DNA of 64,000 nt from Candidatus Cloacimonadota bacterium (GTDB lineage Bacteria; Cloacimonadota; Cloacimonadia; Cloacimonadales; TCS61). A program made the translations under genes and the position numbers. The DNA is taken from positions 124,001 to 188,000 of the forward strand of contig JAIPIH010000001.1 of assembly GCA_021734835.1 (NCBI GenBank), written 5' to 3'. The notes beneath the pieces are model-generated. The model searched no databases, was not told where the DNA came from, and saw only the letters and a program-made list of their open reading frames with translations. Below, piece by piece: positions 48,755 through 57,454 of this stretch (position 1 is the first letter of the stretch; every line of letters begins with the position of its first letter).

Positions 48755-49870
48755 TTAATCTTTTACAACATCTGGAAACCAATTTCTGGTTTTGAGACAC
48801 ACTTTTACCAATAATAACATCACTGGAACTTCTATCAGAACTCCCACAACAGTAGCTAAAGATGCACCAGATGATAAACCGAACAACATAGTAGATGTGG
48901 CAATGGCAACTTCAAAATGGTTTGAGGCTCCGATCATAGCTGCAGGAGCAGCATTGTCGTAGGAAAGCTTCAAAAATTTTGCTGCGACAAATCCAATAAT
49001 GAAGATCAGAATAGTTTGAAGAAACAACGGAATTGCAATCCACAGAATTGTAAGTGGCTGCATGAGTATTATTTCACCTTTAAAAGAAAAAAGTAAGACC
49101 AAGGTTATCAGCAAGGCTACTATTGATATAGTTCCAAGATTAGGTAAAAACTTTTTCTCGAAATACTCTAATCCTTTTTTGGAAATGATCCACCTCCGTG
49201 AAAAATAACCGGCAATCAAAGGTAATGCTACATAAATAAGCACAGACATTATGATAGTTTGCCATGGAATTGGCATATTGTTTTCACCCAGTAGGAAACC
49301 ACCCAGCGGAGCATATAGAAGAAGCATTATTAATGAATTTATGGCAATCATAACCAGTGTGTGCCCCATATTTCCTTGAGAGAGCCAGCTCCAAACCAAT
49401 ACCATTGCTGTGCAGGGAGCAATTCCTAAGAGGATAGCTCCGGAAATGTAACTGCGGTAAAGTTCCACTTCCTGACCGGTTTTTACGACTTCCGAACCGC
49501 TGATAAGTCCTAATTTGAAAAAAAGTGTGAGGAAAAAAGTAGAAATAAAGAACATAGAGAACGGCTTGATCAACCAGTTTATGACAATTGTAAGAATTAC
49601 CGGTTTCGGAGTTTTACCGGCTTTGATTACTTCCGAGAAATCTATTTTTACCATAATTGGATACATCATGAAGAACAGACAGACAGCGATCGGTATGGAT
49701 ATCTGATAGAAAGAAAAACTGTCTAAGGTCACAGCAATTTGAGGAGCTGTTTTTCCTAAGATAATTCCAAGTCCTATACAAAGCAGAACCCAAACTGTAA
49801 GGTATCTTTCAAAAATATTCATTTCTTTTGCTCTTACTTTCTTATCCATAACATCACATACCTGACTCAT
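48755..49870 (-). CDS. acr3: ACR3-family arsenite efflux transporter
   Basis: 371 codons with ten predicted membrane helices. The helix IV motif [15 protein letters not shown] contains the Cys essential for arsenite transport in ACR3 proteins. A later segment, [20 protein letters not shown], is also family-typical. It exports arsenite (and probably antimonite) across the inner membrane. Last gene of the ars operon, overlapping arsC by 4 bases. Confidence 0.95.
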   Translation of the reverse strand: MSQVCDVMDKKVRAKEMNIFERYLTVWVLLCIGLGIILGKTAPQIAVTLDSFSFYQISIPIAVCLFFMMYPIMVKIDFSEVIKAGKTPKPVILTIVINWLIKPFSMFFISTFFLTLFFKLGLISGSEVVKTGQEVELYRSYISGAILLGIAPCTAMVLVWSWLSQGNMGHTLVMIAINSLIMLLLYAPLGGFLLGENNMPIPWQTIIMSVLIYVALPLIAGYFSRRWIISKKGLEYFEKKFLPNLGTISIVALLITLVLLFSFKGEIILMQPLTILWIAIPLFLQTILIFIIGFVAAKFLKLSYDNAAPAAMIGASNHFEVAIATSTMLFGLSSGASLATVVGVLIEVPVMLLLVKVCLKTRNWFPDVVKD

Positions 49871-50271
49871 TTTTTCTCCTTTACGGTTAAAACTAATTTC
49901 TCGATCATTTGTCTGATCTCATTTCTGATACGTCTAAATGTTTCCAGAGGTTTTCCCTGAGGATCTTCAAAGCTAATATGTAATCTGTTGACCACTCTAC
50001 CTGAAAAGATCGGACAACTTTCTCTGGCAGCATCACACACAGTGATCACATAATCAAATTCGTAGTTAAGAAATTCCGTAACAGATTTTGGATGCTGCTT
50101 TGTAAGATCAATACCAAACTCTTTCATTACCTTTACTGCAGAAGGATCAACTTCACACGCCGGTTTTGTGCCGGCAGAAAATACCTCAAATCCCGGATAA
50201 TCTTTCAAAAACCCTTCCGCCATCTGACTTCGACAAGAATTTCCGGTACATAAAAATAATACTTTTTTCAT
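49867..50271 (-). CDS. arsC: Arsenate reductase, thioredoxin-coupled (LMW-PTP type)
   Basis: 134 codons. It reduces arsenate to arsenite for ACR3 export. The phosphatase-like loop CTGNSCRS has the nucleophile Cys8. Cys79 and Cys86 ([10 protein letters not shown]) are the second and third redox Cys, matching the 10/82/89 relay of the Staphylococcus enzyme. That class needs thioredoxin, and two thioredoxin-fold genes lie in this operon. The tandem-TGA gene precedes it by 10 bases. Confidence 0.96.
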   Translation of the reverse strand: MKKVLFLCTGNSCRSQMAEGFLKDYPGFEVFSAGTKPACEVDPSAVKVMKEFGIDLTKQHPKSVTEFLNYEFDYVITVCDAARESCPIFSGRVVNRLHISFEDPQGKPLETFRRIRNEIRQMIEKLVLTVKEKK

Positions 50272-50281
50272 TTCTTTTCCT

Positions 50282-50593
50282 TTATCGAACTATAATTTTA
50301 TTACTCTTCTTTTCCAGTTTGAATTTACCTAGATAAATAATGAGGAATTCAATTTCATTACTATCTGCCAGCAATTTTTTCTGAAGATAAACTTCTATTT
50401 CCTCAGCATTCATATGAAAATAATCACTCGATTTCTGCGCTCTGAACATCTTTTCAGGTGAAACCATCCGACCGGATGGAATTTTAACAGCATTTCATCA
50501 CCCTTTTACTTGAAAATAATTACCTATAGATAACACTGACCCATGGTCTATAATGTATTCGAGGAATTTTTTATTATTGATTTCTAAGTGCAT
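50282..50593 (-). CDS. Small tandem-selenocysteine protein (CC/Se motif type) with two in-frame TGA codons
   Basis: The frame from ATG 50593 to TAA at 50282 is about 103 codons, interrupted only by TGA TGA at 50500-50495. Before the TGAs it reads LEINNKKFLEYIIDHGSVLS and then NYFQVKG. After them come NAVKIPSGRM and MNAEEIEVYLQKKLL, then LGKFKLEKKSNKIIVR. This matches my memory of the family annotated as 'CC/Se motif (seleno)protein', where a Cys-Cys, Cys-Sec or Sec-Sec pair sits after a short strand. A hairpin with a GGUC loop starts 15 bases after the second TGA. The gene fits exactly between mini-thioredoxin and arsC (13 and 10 base gaps). Alternative: a 31-codon ORF plus a broken 61-codon ORF. 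Confidence 0.65.
50464..50479 (-). promoter_or_regulatory. Candidate bacterial SECIS hairpin (GGUC loop)
   Basis: On the minus strand CCATCC-GGTC-GGATGG forms a 6-bp GC-rich stem with a GGUC loop. The loop starts 21 bases after the second TGA and 24 after the first, inside the usual bacterial SECIS range. GGUC is the loop core read by SelB in E. coli fdhF. GC-rich palindromes are rare in this AT-rich DNA. Confidence 0.6.
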
Positions 50594-50606
50594 TAGTTTC
50601 TTGTCC

Positions 50607-50834
50607 TTATTTTTGGATTAACTCTTTGATCTTTTCGCAAGAGAGTACTTTACCTGTAGAAACAACTTTTTCATCGATCACCAGTGCAGGTGTCATCATC
50701 ACTCCGTAGTCCATTATCAAGTTTAAGTCAGTAACTTTTTGTACTTCCGCCTTCAATCCCTCAGTTGCCTTAATGGCATTTTCTTCCAACTTTTTGCACT
50801 TGGCACAACCTGTTCCCAAAATTTTTATGATCAT
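50607..50834 (-). CDS. Small thioredoxin-fold redox protein
   Basis: 75 codons with a GGAGA site. One short glutaredoxin-like fold of the kind seen in thermophile and archaeal mini-thioredoxins. The active site is CAKC (Cys10, Cys13) in LGTGCAKCKKLEE, and the cis-Pro is in MMTPALVIDEKV. Likely a cytosolic electron donor, for instance to ArsC or to the tandem-TGA protein just downstream. Confidence 0.88.
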   Translation of the reverse strand: MIIKILGTGCAKCKKLEENAIKATEGLKAEVQKVTDLNLIMDYGVMMTPALVIDEKVVSTGKVLSCEKIKELIQK

Positions 50835-50852
50835 GATAATCTCCTCTCAATT

Positions 50853-51554
50853 TTATGCATTCCAAATTAAATAGATACCGCCAAATATCACCAGAATCCC
50901 ACAAATTTTCTTCAAGATGACAGCTCCTTTCGATCTTTCACTCCAATTTAGATATTTCTGAACAACTTCTGTAAACGTTCCTGCCAGCACAATTATAGAA
51001 CAATGTCCTAAGCCGTAGAGCATGATCAATAAAGTTGCTAATATGAACTGTGTAGGTGCTAATTTGAAAGCAACCGTCAGAACTGGCGTCATATAAGCAA
51101 ATGTGCAGGGACCGAGTGCAATACCAAAAAATAAACCCAGTATAAAGGCTGCCAGCAATCCTCTTTTCTTGAAGTCTGGCTGACCTGTATTCCCCGTGAA
51201 CGGTATGTGAATCACATCCAGTAAATGCAATCCTATCAGGAAGAAGATAACGGCAACGATGTAATTACCAGGCGTTCCCAAATCGCCTAGTATTCGTCCA
51301 AGAGTTGCTGTGACAACTCCTACCATTGCTATCGTGATGAGAATTCCTACAGAAAATAAAAGTGAAACTGTGAAAGCACGTTTAGTGGAAATTGTACCCT
51401 GATCATTCACAAAGCCTATGATGAGAGGTATACTGGCGAGATGGCAGGGACTTAGCAGAATGCTCATAACTCCCCACACAAAGGAAGCACTCAGCGAAAC
51501 AAGCAGCGATCCTTCGATTGCTTTTGTTGCCCAGATAAAAATCGATTCTATCAT
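50853..51554 (-). CDS. CcdA/DsbD-type membrane thiol-disulfide transporter
   Basis: 233 codons, about six membrane helices. The two conserved redox Cys are in LLSPCHLASIPL and ALGPCTFAYM. CcdA-type proteins pass electrons from cytosolic thioredoxin across the inner membrane. The partner is probably the thioredoxin-fusion protein encoded immediately upstream, which overlaps it by 4 bases. Confidence 0.9.
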   Translation of the reverse strand: MIESIFIWATKAIEGSLLVSLSASFVWGVMSILLSPCHLASIPLIIGFVNDQGTISTKRAFTVSLLFSVGILITIAMVGVVTATLGRILGDLGTPGNYIVAVIFFLIGLHLLDVIHIPFTGNTGQPDFKKRGLLAAFILGLFFGIALGPCTFAYMTPVLTVAFKLAPTQFILATLLIMLYGLGHCSIIVLAGTFTEVVQKYLNWSERSKGAVILKKICGILVIFGGIYLIWNA

Positions 51555-52630
51555 AGTTGTGCTCCGGTTTCTTTTAACTTTTTAATAATATCTTCTTTAG
51601 CTAGGAAGCCTTCATGCCGCCAGTATTGCTTGCCATCTTGATCCAAGAAGATTTGAGTGGGTATTACGCGTACTTGATATTTATTCGCTAAATCTCGATA
51701 ATCGGCAATCTGAAGAAGGATTACATTGGCTTTCCCTTTCAATTCCTTTTCCAATTCATCAAAAATAGGCATCATCATCTGGCAGGGAATGCAGGTATCC
51801 GAACCTAGATCGAGCACTGTAGGAAGCCCGTTTTGAAGTGCTTTAGTCAGCGGGTTTTCTGGTTTGGCTGCGCGCTGTTTTGTTATCCACTCTTCATTTA
51901 AAATGACAACCGCTTCTTTCCTGATTTCGTTGAGATAATCATTGGTTAATTCAGCCTGTTTCTGCTGCACCAGATAGCTATGAATATCATGTTTTACTTG
52001 TTCAAAACCAGAATCCTGCATCTGATCAATATTTTTCTGGTAAAACTGTTTCAGCTCAGTTTCGGCAATATCGATGTCTCCACCCAGCTCAGCAATCAAC
52101 TGTTGAATTCCGGAATCCTGTTGGGTTTGATCTCTGTTACCGGCCGGGATGAATCCTTGCTCGGTTGCTTTTTGTACCAGAAGCTCTTTGATGATAAGCT
52201 GCTCCAGATATAGGTCTTTGTCATTTATGAACTCGTCACGATATTGTGGAGAGAGTTTTTTGTATTGAGATTCCAGTTCCTGTTCTGTAATTTTTTCGCC
52301 CTCCACTATTGCCAGCACAAGACCTGTTGCTTTTTCCTGCTTGGATTGAATTGTTCGTTTTGTTTCTTTCGGAAGGTCCAGTTTGATGTAGTCCGGTTTT
52401 TTTTGAAAAGATTCAGATTGTTCTTTCGTATTTGTTTCTAGTTCGCTTTTTTCTTCCTTTTCAGATGATGGACGGTCTTTTGTTCTTTCCGAAGGAACGT
52501 TAATCTTTTCTGCATTAGCACTTTCCGCTGCTTCCTTTTCACTTTCTGCAGGATGATTCTTGAGTATTATGACAACAGTCACAACGATTATCAAGGCAAC
52601 TACGATCAATATTTTTGATAGATTATTCAC
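51551..52630 (-). CDS. Membrane-anchored SurA-N/thioredoxin fusion protein
   Basis: 359 codons from a GTG start with AGGAG 8 bases upstream. One N-terminal membrane helix, a low-complexity Glu/Lys/Ser stretch (about 30-100), a SurA-type N-terminal domain (AIVEGEKITEQELESQYKKL to LIIKELLVQKATEQG), then a thioredoxin domain with CIPC in GSDTCIPCQMMMPIF and cis-Pro in VIPTQIFLD. No parvulin domain. Facing the periplasm, it should receive electrons from CcdA. I know no standard name for this fusion. Confidence 0.8.
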   Translation of the reverse strand: MNNLSKILIVVALIIVVTVVIILKNHPAESEKEAAESANAEKINVPSERTKDRPSSEKEEKSELETNTKEQSESFQKKPDYIKLDLPKETKRTIQSKQEKATGLVLAIVEGEKITEQELESQYKKLSPQYRDEFINDKDLYLEQLIIKELLVQKATEQGFIPAGNRDQTQQDSGIQQLIAELGGDIDIAETELKQFYQKNIDQMQDSGFEQVKHDIHSYLVQQKQAELTNDYLNEIRKEAVVILNEEWITKQRAAKPENPLTKALQNGLPTVLDLGSDTCIPCQMMMPIFDELEKELKGKANVILLQIADYRDLANKYQVRVIPTQIFLDQDGKQYWRHEGFLAKEDIIKKLKETGAQL

Positions 52631-52726
52631 TTAAAAACTCCTATATCAATTATAGTGATCAGCTGATGTTGAATTTGTGTTAATTTTCATTCTCACAACA
52701 CCGCCATAATTTATTTCCTATTATAT

Positions 52727-54028
52727 CTATCGGTAGAACATTCCAAATATAACGCCACTGAAGGTAGCCATCACTATTACTAATGTAACAAATACAACAG
52801 TTTTCTTGGTTCCCATCACACTGCGGATAACCAGCATATTTGGTAGCGAGAGTGCCGGTCCGGCCAGTAACAGTGCCAAAGCTGGCCCATTGCCCATACC
52901 GTTACCAAGGAGACCCTGCAAAATTGGAACTTCCGTAAGTGTAGCAAAATACATGAAAGCTCCAGCGAGGGAAGCAAAGAAATTTGCTAAAAGTGAATTG
53001 CCACCTACAAGAGTTTGCACCAAACTAGAAGGGATCAAGCCTTCCTGCTCGGGACGTCCCAATAGCGAGCCTGCTACCAATACTCCTATGAAGAGTAGCG
53101 GCAGGATCTGTTTAGCAAAACCCCAGGTTGCGGCAAACCAGTCGCCTAGTTCACCTTCATCCACACTTGTAAAATAAGAAAGGCCAATAATTCCAGTTAC
53201 AAAAGTGATCATCGGATTACCTTTGAAGATTATATGAACTGCGATGGTAGATACGGAGGTTGCTAATATCTTCCAAATCTTCATTTTAAAAATTTGATTA
53301 AGTGCAATTCCAAACAGAATCGCCAGAATTGTAGTAATAATCCATTTAGCATTGTAGATATCAGCCCAAATCCCTGAGTCGATTTTTGGTGCTCCCCAGT
53401 TGGCAAATATCAGTATGAGAACCATAATGCCGAAATGAATGACTTCCTGCCAGAGTGGATGCGACACTTCCGGTTCGGGTTGTGCTATTTGCTGCTCAAG
53501 CTTCTTCTGTTCTTCTTTGCGGAAGATAAAAGCCATGATGAGACCAATGATGATGCTGAAAACGATGGCTCCCACGGCTCGGGCAATTCCGATCTCTACC
53601 CCCAACACTCGTGCAGTTAGAATTATCGCCAAGATATTGATCGCTGGTCCTGAATAAAGAAATGTGGTGGCAGGACCCAGACCTGCACCTCGCTTGTAAA
53701 TGCCGCTAAATAAAGGTAAAATGGTACAGGAACAAACAGCTAAAATTGCTCCAGACACAGATGCAACAGCATAAGCCGTAACTTTTTTTGCCCTTGCTCC
53801 CAGATATCTTATCACTGAAGCATGGCTGATGAACACGCTGATCGCTCCAGCGATGAAGAGTGCAGGCAACAAGCAGAAAATAACATGTAATCTGGCATAT
53901 TCCTGCAACATGTATAGTGATTCCATTATAGCATTTTGAAATCTTGCTGCACTTATGGGAAGATTATATGCTGTTAAAAAGACGACGATCATTAAAAGCA
54001 GGATCTTCCATTCATATCGCCATGACAC
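52727..54028 (-). CDS. ArsP/DUF318-type permease
   Basis: 433 codons, about ten membrane helices. The family signature CSCTILPLFSGIYKRG is followed by GPATTFLYSGPAINILA, and a second-half counterpart is LAGPALSLPNML. Members of this permease family include ArsP, which exports trivalent organoarsenicals. The arsR gene 15 bases upstream supports an arsenic or thiol-reactive metalloid substrate. The 96-base gap after it contains no clear hairpin. Confidence 0.85.
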   Translation of the reverse strand: MSWRYEWKILLLMIVVFLTAYNLPISAARFQNAIMESLYMLQEYARLHVIFCLLPALFIAGAISVFISHASVIRYLGARAKKVTAYAVASVSGAILAVCSCTILPLFSGIYKRGAGLGPATTFLYSGPAINILAIILTARVLGVEIGIARAVGAIVFSIIIGLIMAFIFRKEEQKKLEQQIAQPEPEVSHPLWQEVIHFGIMVLILIFANWGAPKIDSGIWADIYNAKWIITTILAILFGIALNQIFKMKIWKILATSVSTIAVHIIFKGNPMITFVTGIIGLSYFTSVDEGELGDWFAATWGFAKQILPLLFIGVLVAGSLLGRPEQEGLIPSSLVQTLVGGNSLLANFFASLAGAFMYFATLTEVPILQGLLGNGMGNGPALALLLAGPALSLPNMLVIRSVMGTKKTVVFVTLVIVMATFSGVIFGMFYR

Positions 54029-54043
54029 TATTTATCTCCTTAT

Positions 54044-54346
54044 CTACCTATTTTGATTACTTTTTATCACATTTGCCAGACAGTTGAACATAGAAAGAAC
54101 GCAGGGAGTTTGCAATTTGTAATAAACACAATTTCCCTGTTTATCATCTTTGATGATTCCAGCATTTTTAAGAACTGTGAGGTGTTTGGAAACAGTGGAA
54201 ATATCTGCACCGATCATCTCTGTCAGTTCTTTCACACAATAGTCCTTTTCATCCAGTTTATTTACAATGAATAACCTTGTTGCATGAGCCAAAGCTTTAT
54301 TTATATGTGCTAATTCTTCATATTTCCTCTTATCTGCAAAATTCAT
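54044..54346 (-). CDS. arsR: ArsR-family metalloregulator
   Basis: 100 codons from ATG 54346, five bases after AGGGG; an upstream in-frame GTG at 54352 overlaps that site. Winged-helix repressor with ADISTVSKHLTVLKNAG as the recognition helix region. Cys37 lies in the helix region of ArsR, and Cys73, Cys82 and Cys89 are further candidate arsenite ligands; the classical CVC pair is absent. It should release its operator (54381-54404) when metalloid binds. Confidence 0.92.
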   Translation of the reverse strand: MNFADKRKYEELAHINKALAHATRLFIVNKLDEKDYCVKELTEMIGADISTVSKHLTVLKNAGIIKDDKQGNCVYYKLQTPCVLSMFNCLANVIKSNQNR

Positions 54347-54364
54347 ATTCACCCCTGCTGCATA

Positions 54365-54410
54365 ATATTAAAATCGTTGCCTATTTGGTCAAACCGCCAA
54401 ATAGTGTCAA
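54365..54410 (-). promoter_or_regulatory. ars operon promoter and ArsR operator
   Basis: CTATTTGG and CCAAATAG form a perfect 8-8-8 inverted repeat at 54381-54404. On the minus strand it overlaps TTGACC (54392-54387), which has TAATAT (54370-54365) 16 bases downstream, and it abuts TTGACA (54410-54405). A repressor bound here would block polymerase at either -35. The first promoter would leave only about six bases of leader. Confidence 0.65.
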
Positions 54411-54505
54411 GAAAAATTCCCGGATGAAAAGTAAATTTTTGTTTAGTTAAAGTTCGATTTTGCCTTATTTTCTCAATTGCTGCCTTCTGCAGATAAAAAC
54501 TGAGG

Positions 54506-55522
54506 TTATTTTAATATGATCATTTTCCTGCTGTTGGAATAAGTATTTTCACCATTCATCTCAGCTGTGAGATTATAGAAATAAATTCCGCTTGGCATTA
54601 TTTTACCGTTCTTATCTGCTCCGTTCCAAGCTACCTGATGTTCCCCAGTAAGTCTAAAGTCGTTCACCAATGTTGTTACTTCCTGTCCTTTAATGTTATA
54701 TACTTTTATGTTTACATTAGCATTTTTCTGCAGCACAAAGCTGATCGTAGTACTCGGATTGAACGGGTTGGGATAGTTCTGATCCAGCTTAACATTGAAG
54801 GGTTTAATGGTGTCGTTTACAGAGCTAGGATCTAAAGTTACCTGCCCTGCTTGCAATATTTTATTATTCTGCCAACTTTGAATTATTGCAACAGCATGCA
54901 GATCTTCCAAATTCCAATCCGGCAGCATTTCTAAATTCAGTTCGGCAGTATAAATTTCAGATTCCCCAATATCATTGATCAAAACCTCTGTCTCGTCTGA
55001 GATAGCAACTACTAAATAGTACCAGGGATTTTCCAAATTATATTCTATCCAGTTAGTTATTAAAAAAAATATCTTATTATCAAATAGTGTAAGATTTTCA
55101 GTAACATTAACCGTGGCTGCTATATTAAAACTATCGTCCTGGATCTGATCAAATTCCAGATCAATTGTAAAGGGACTGTTGGCAGTTAAATGATCATTAT
55201 AAGCTTCTTGAAAGGTTGTAAAACTGCAATCCCATCCAACAATTTCGGTAGTTCCCCCAAAAAAGGTAGTAGGGAATTCTGATGCTTGATAAAAGTTAAA
55301 TCTCTCTCCAGCACCGGGAGATGGTTCAAGATCGTATAAACTCCAACTGACTGGGATCAAATAATCAGCAGATTCATTTAACATGTACAATGCACTCCGT
55401 GCAAGTCCGTCAACACCTCAGCATTCTGGGTCTATACTAAATACCTCGCCGACAACGTAATTCTGACTGGCAATCAGTGTAAGACCAAAGGTAAGCATTG
55501 CAATAATTAATAAAATTCTCAT
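54506..55522 (-). CDS. Omp28/thioredoxin-like candidate selenoprotein with T9SS sorting domain (in-frame TGA)
   Basis: From ATG 55522 the frame reads a signal peptide (MRILLIIAMLTFGLTLIA), then NYVVGEVFSIDPEC, then TGA at codon 35 (55420-55418), then GVDGLARSALYMLNESADYL without a frame change. The C-terminus carries the YPNPFNPSTT sorting domain and a SGIYFYNLTAE strand. Omp28-type proteins have a CxxC near this place, followed by an ARSAL-like helix, so the TGA falls on a redox-Cys position. A hairpin starts 14 bases later. Signal peptide and sorting domain lie on opposite sides of the TGA, so neither piece makes sense alone. A TTG at 55390 with GGAG upstream could restart translation. Nonsense mutation is the alternative. 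Confidence 0.6.
55391..55403 (-). promoter_or_regulatory. Candidate bacterial SECIS hairpin after the TGA of the Omp28-like gene
   Basis: On the minus strand TGCAC-GGA-GTGCA forms a 5-bp stem with a GGA loop. The loop begins 19 bases after the TGA, and two further pairs can extend the stem past a small internal loop. A G at the first loop position and this distance fit bacterial SECIS rules, but the loop lacks the GGUC core. Confidence 0.45.
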
Positions 55523-55773
55523 TAATTCTCCATTTTATTTACTTGATATAATAACTGATAAAGCAGAGTTTCCTAATATTTTCTTATAAATCATCCTCAA
55601 GGTTGAAAATTTGAGAAATCACAACAGAGGTAAATTAATTAAAAATTTTCTGCATAAATTTTTCAGTCAGAAAATAAACCTTGCTAATACAACTACCTCA
55701 TAAATTTTGGTTTACGTAATTCTCAGAAACAATTTACTTTCTGGTCGTTGCAAAAAAAATTGATAGGAAATAC

Positions 55774-57438
55774 ATGAATAATTTAGAAAATTTTAAAAAA
55801 TTAGGATTATCAGAGAAGTCGCTTTTAGCCATTAGCAAAAAAGGATTTGAAAAACCCACCCAAATCCAAGAATTAACAATTCCCTTACTTCTTCAAAACA
55901 CAAAAGATATTATAGGACAAGCTCAGACAGGAACAGGGAAAACCGCTGCTTTTGGTCTTCCAATCCTGGATCAGATAACAGAAAATACCGGAAATGTTCA
56001 AGCTTTGATCTTAGCCCCAACCAGAGAACTTGCTGTACAAGTTGCAGAAGAGATGAACTCATTTCGCGGAGGTAGAAAGATAGGAGTATTAACTGTATAT
56101 GGAGGGCAATCCTACGATCAGCAATTCCGCCGGTTAAAAAAAGGTGTAGAAGTAGTTGTAGGAACTCCCGGACGTCTGATAGATCATTTAAAACGCGGCA
56201 CCTTGAAACTTGATCAGCTTAAGTTCGTAATTTTAGATGAAGCTGATGAAATGCTTAATATGGGTTTTATCGATGATATAGAACTTATCCTTTCGAAGAC
56301 ACCGCAGGAAAAGAGAGTATTATTATTCTCAGCTACAATGCCGCAAAGGATAGTTCAGCTTGCCCAAAAATATATGAGTGAATACGAAATTATAAAAGTT
56401 CCCTCCAAGCAGTTGACCGTAAATTTAACCGATCAGATCTATTTTGAGGTACGGGCTTCTGATAAGTTTGAAGCTCTTTGCCGGATAATAGATGTCGAAA
56501 AGGAGTTTTATGCCTTGGTTTTCTGCCGTACAAAACTTAAAACAGATCAACTTTCCAATGCTTTAATTGATCGCGGTTATGATGCCGCATCGCTTCATGG
56601 TGATATTTCTCAAGCACAACGGGAACGTATTTTGAGTCAGTTTAAAAAACAACGTGTTACGATATTAGTTGCGACAGATGTTGCTGCTCGCGGCATAGAT
56701 ATAAGCGATCTCACGCATGTTTTAAACTATTCCTTACCGCAGGATCCAGAAAGCTACGTACACCGAATTGGCCGTACAGGTAGAGCCGGAAAGCAGGGAA
56801 CAGCGATCACGTTTGTAACTCCTTCCGAATATCGGAAATTGATGCAGATCCAAAGAGTTTCTAAATCTGAGATCAGGAAAGAATCACTTCCTAAAGTCAA
56901 GCATCTGATCAAACTGAAACGTGAAAGGATCGTAAGCGAAGTGAATGAGATCATCGAAGCGGGTAATTATCATGATCACCTAAATATTGCGAATGAACTT
57001 TTAGCTCACTATCCGTCCGATCAGGTTATATCAGCCTTGATCACACATGCCTATAAAGATGAATTCTCATCTGAAAAATATACAGAGATCCATGAACCGG
57101 GAACAAAGCATGTACCAAAGAGCAGCAGAAAGTCAGAAAGCTCACCTGATATGGAGGGTATTACGCGATTGTTCATCGCTTTAGGGCGTAAAGATAAAAT
57201 GAATCCGCATAAATTAATCGCGTTGATCCAGAAAGAAGCGATGCTGGATGCGCATCTAATTGGTGATGTAGAAGTTTATGATAACTTCTCTTTTGCTAAC
57301 GTACCTTTTGAAGAAGCTGAACATCTTATCGAAACTTTTCGTCAGAAAGGTAGAGATAAAAAACCTTTGATTGTGAAAGCAAAAGGCAAAACAAAATCAA
57401 CTAAAAAACCAAGTTCCAGGAGCAGAAGAAAAAGATAG
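55774..57438 (+). CDS. DEAD-box ATP-dependent RNA helicase (DeaD/CshA type)
   Basis: 554 codons. Motifs in order: Q motif (GFEKPTQIQ), I AQTGTGKTAAF, Ia PTRELA, II DEAD, III SAT, V ATDVAARGID, VI HRIGRTGRAGK. The C-terminal part has a DbpA-like RNA-binding domain (GITRLFIALGRKDKMNPHKL) and a basic Lys/Ser tail. It remodels RNA in ribosome assembly or decay. The 250-base gap to its left is shared with the divergent Omp28-like gene. Confidence 0.95.
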   Translation: MNNLENFKKLGLSEKSLLAISKKGFEKPTQIQELTIPLLLQNTKDIIGQAQTGTGKTAAFGLPILDQITENTGNVQALILAPTRELAVQVAEEMNSFRGGRKIGVLTVYGGQSYDQQFRRLKKGVEVVVGTPGRLIDHLKRGTLKLDQLKFVILDEADEMLNMGFIDDIELILSKTPQEKRVLLFSATMPQRIVQLAQKYMSEYEIIKVPSKQLTVNLTDQIYFEVRASDKFEALCRIIDVEKEFYALVFCRTKLKTDQLSNALIDRGYDAASLHGDISQAQRERILSQFKKQRVTILVATDVAARGIDISDLTHVLNYSLPQDPESYVHRIGRTGRAGKQGTAITFVTPSEYRKLMQIQRVSKSEIRKESLPKVKHLIKLKRERIVSEVNEIIEAGNYHDHLNIANELLAHYPSDQVISALITHAYKDEFSSEKYTEIHEPGTKHVPKSSRKSESSPDMEGITRLFIALGRKDKMNPHKLIALIQKEAMLDAHLIGDVEVYDNFSFANVPFEEAEHLIETFRQKGRDKKPLIVKAKGKTKSTKKPSSRSRRKR

Positions 57439-57454
57439 TCGATATTATAACGGA

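Noticed and set aside
50282-50467. Treating the 61-codon frame as a complete small gene
   Set aside because: No ribosome binding site before its ATG, and the upstream sequence stays in frame through the TGA pair to a better start; kept as part of the longer candidate.
54506-55390. Starting the Omp28-like gene at TTG 55390
   Set aside because: That start gives no signal peptide although the protein ends in a T9SS sorting domain; the missing signal peptide is encoded in frame just before the TGA. Restart at this TTG remains possible because GGAG precedes it.
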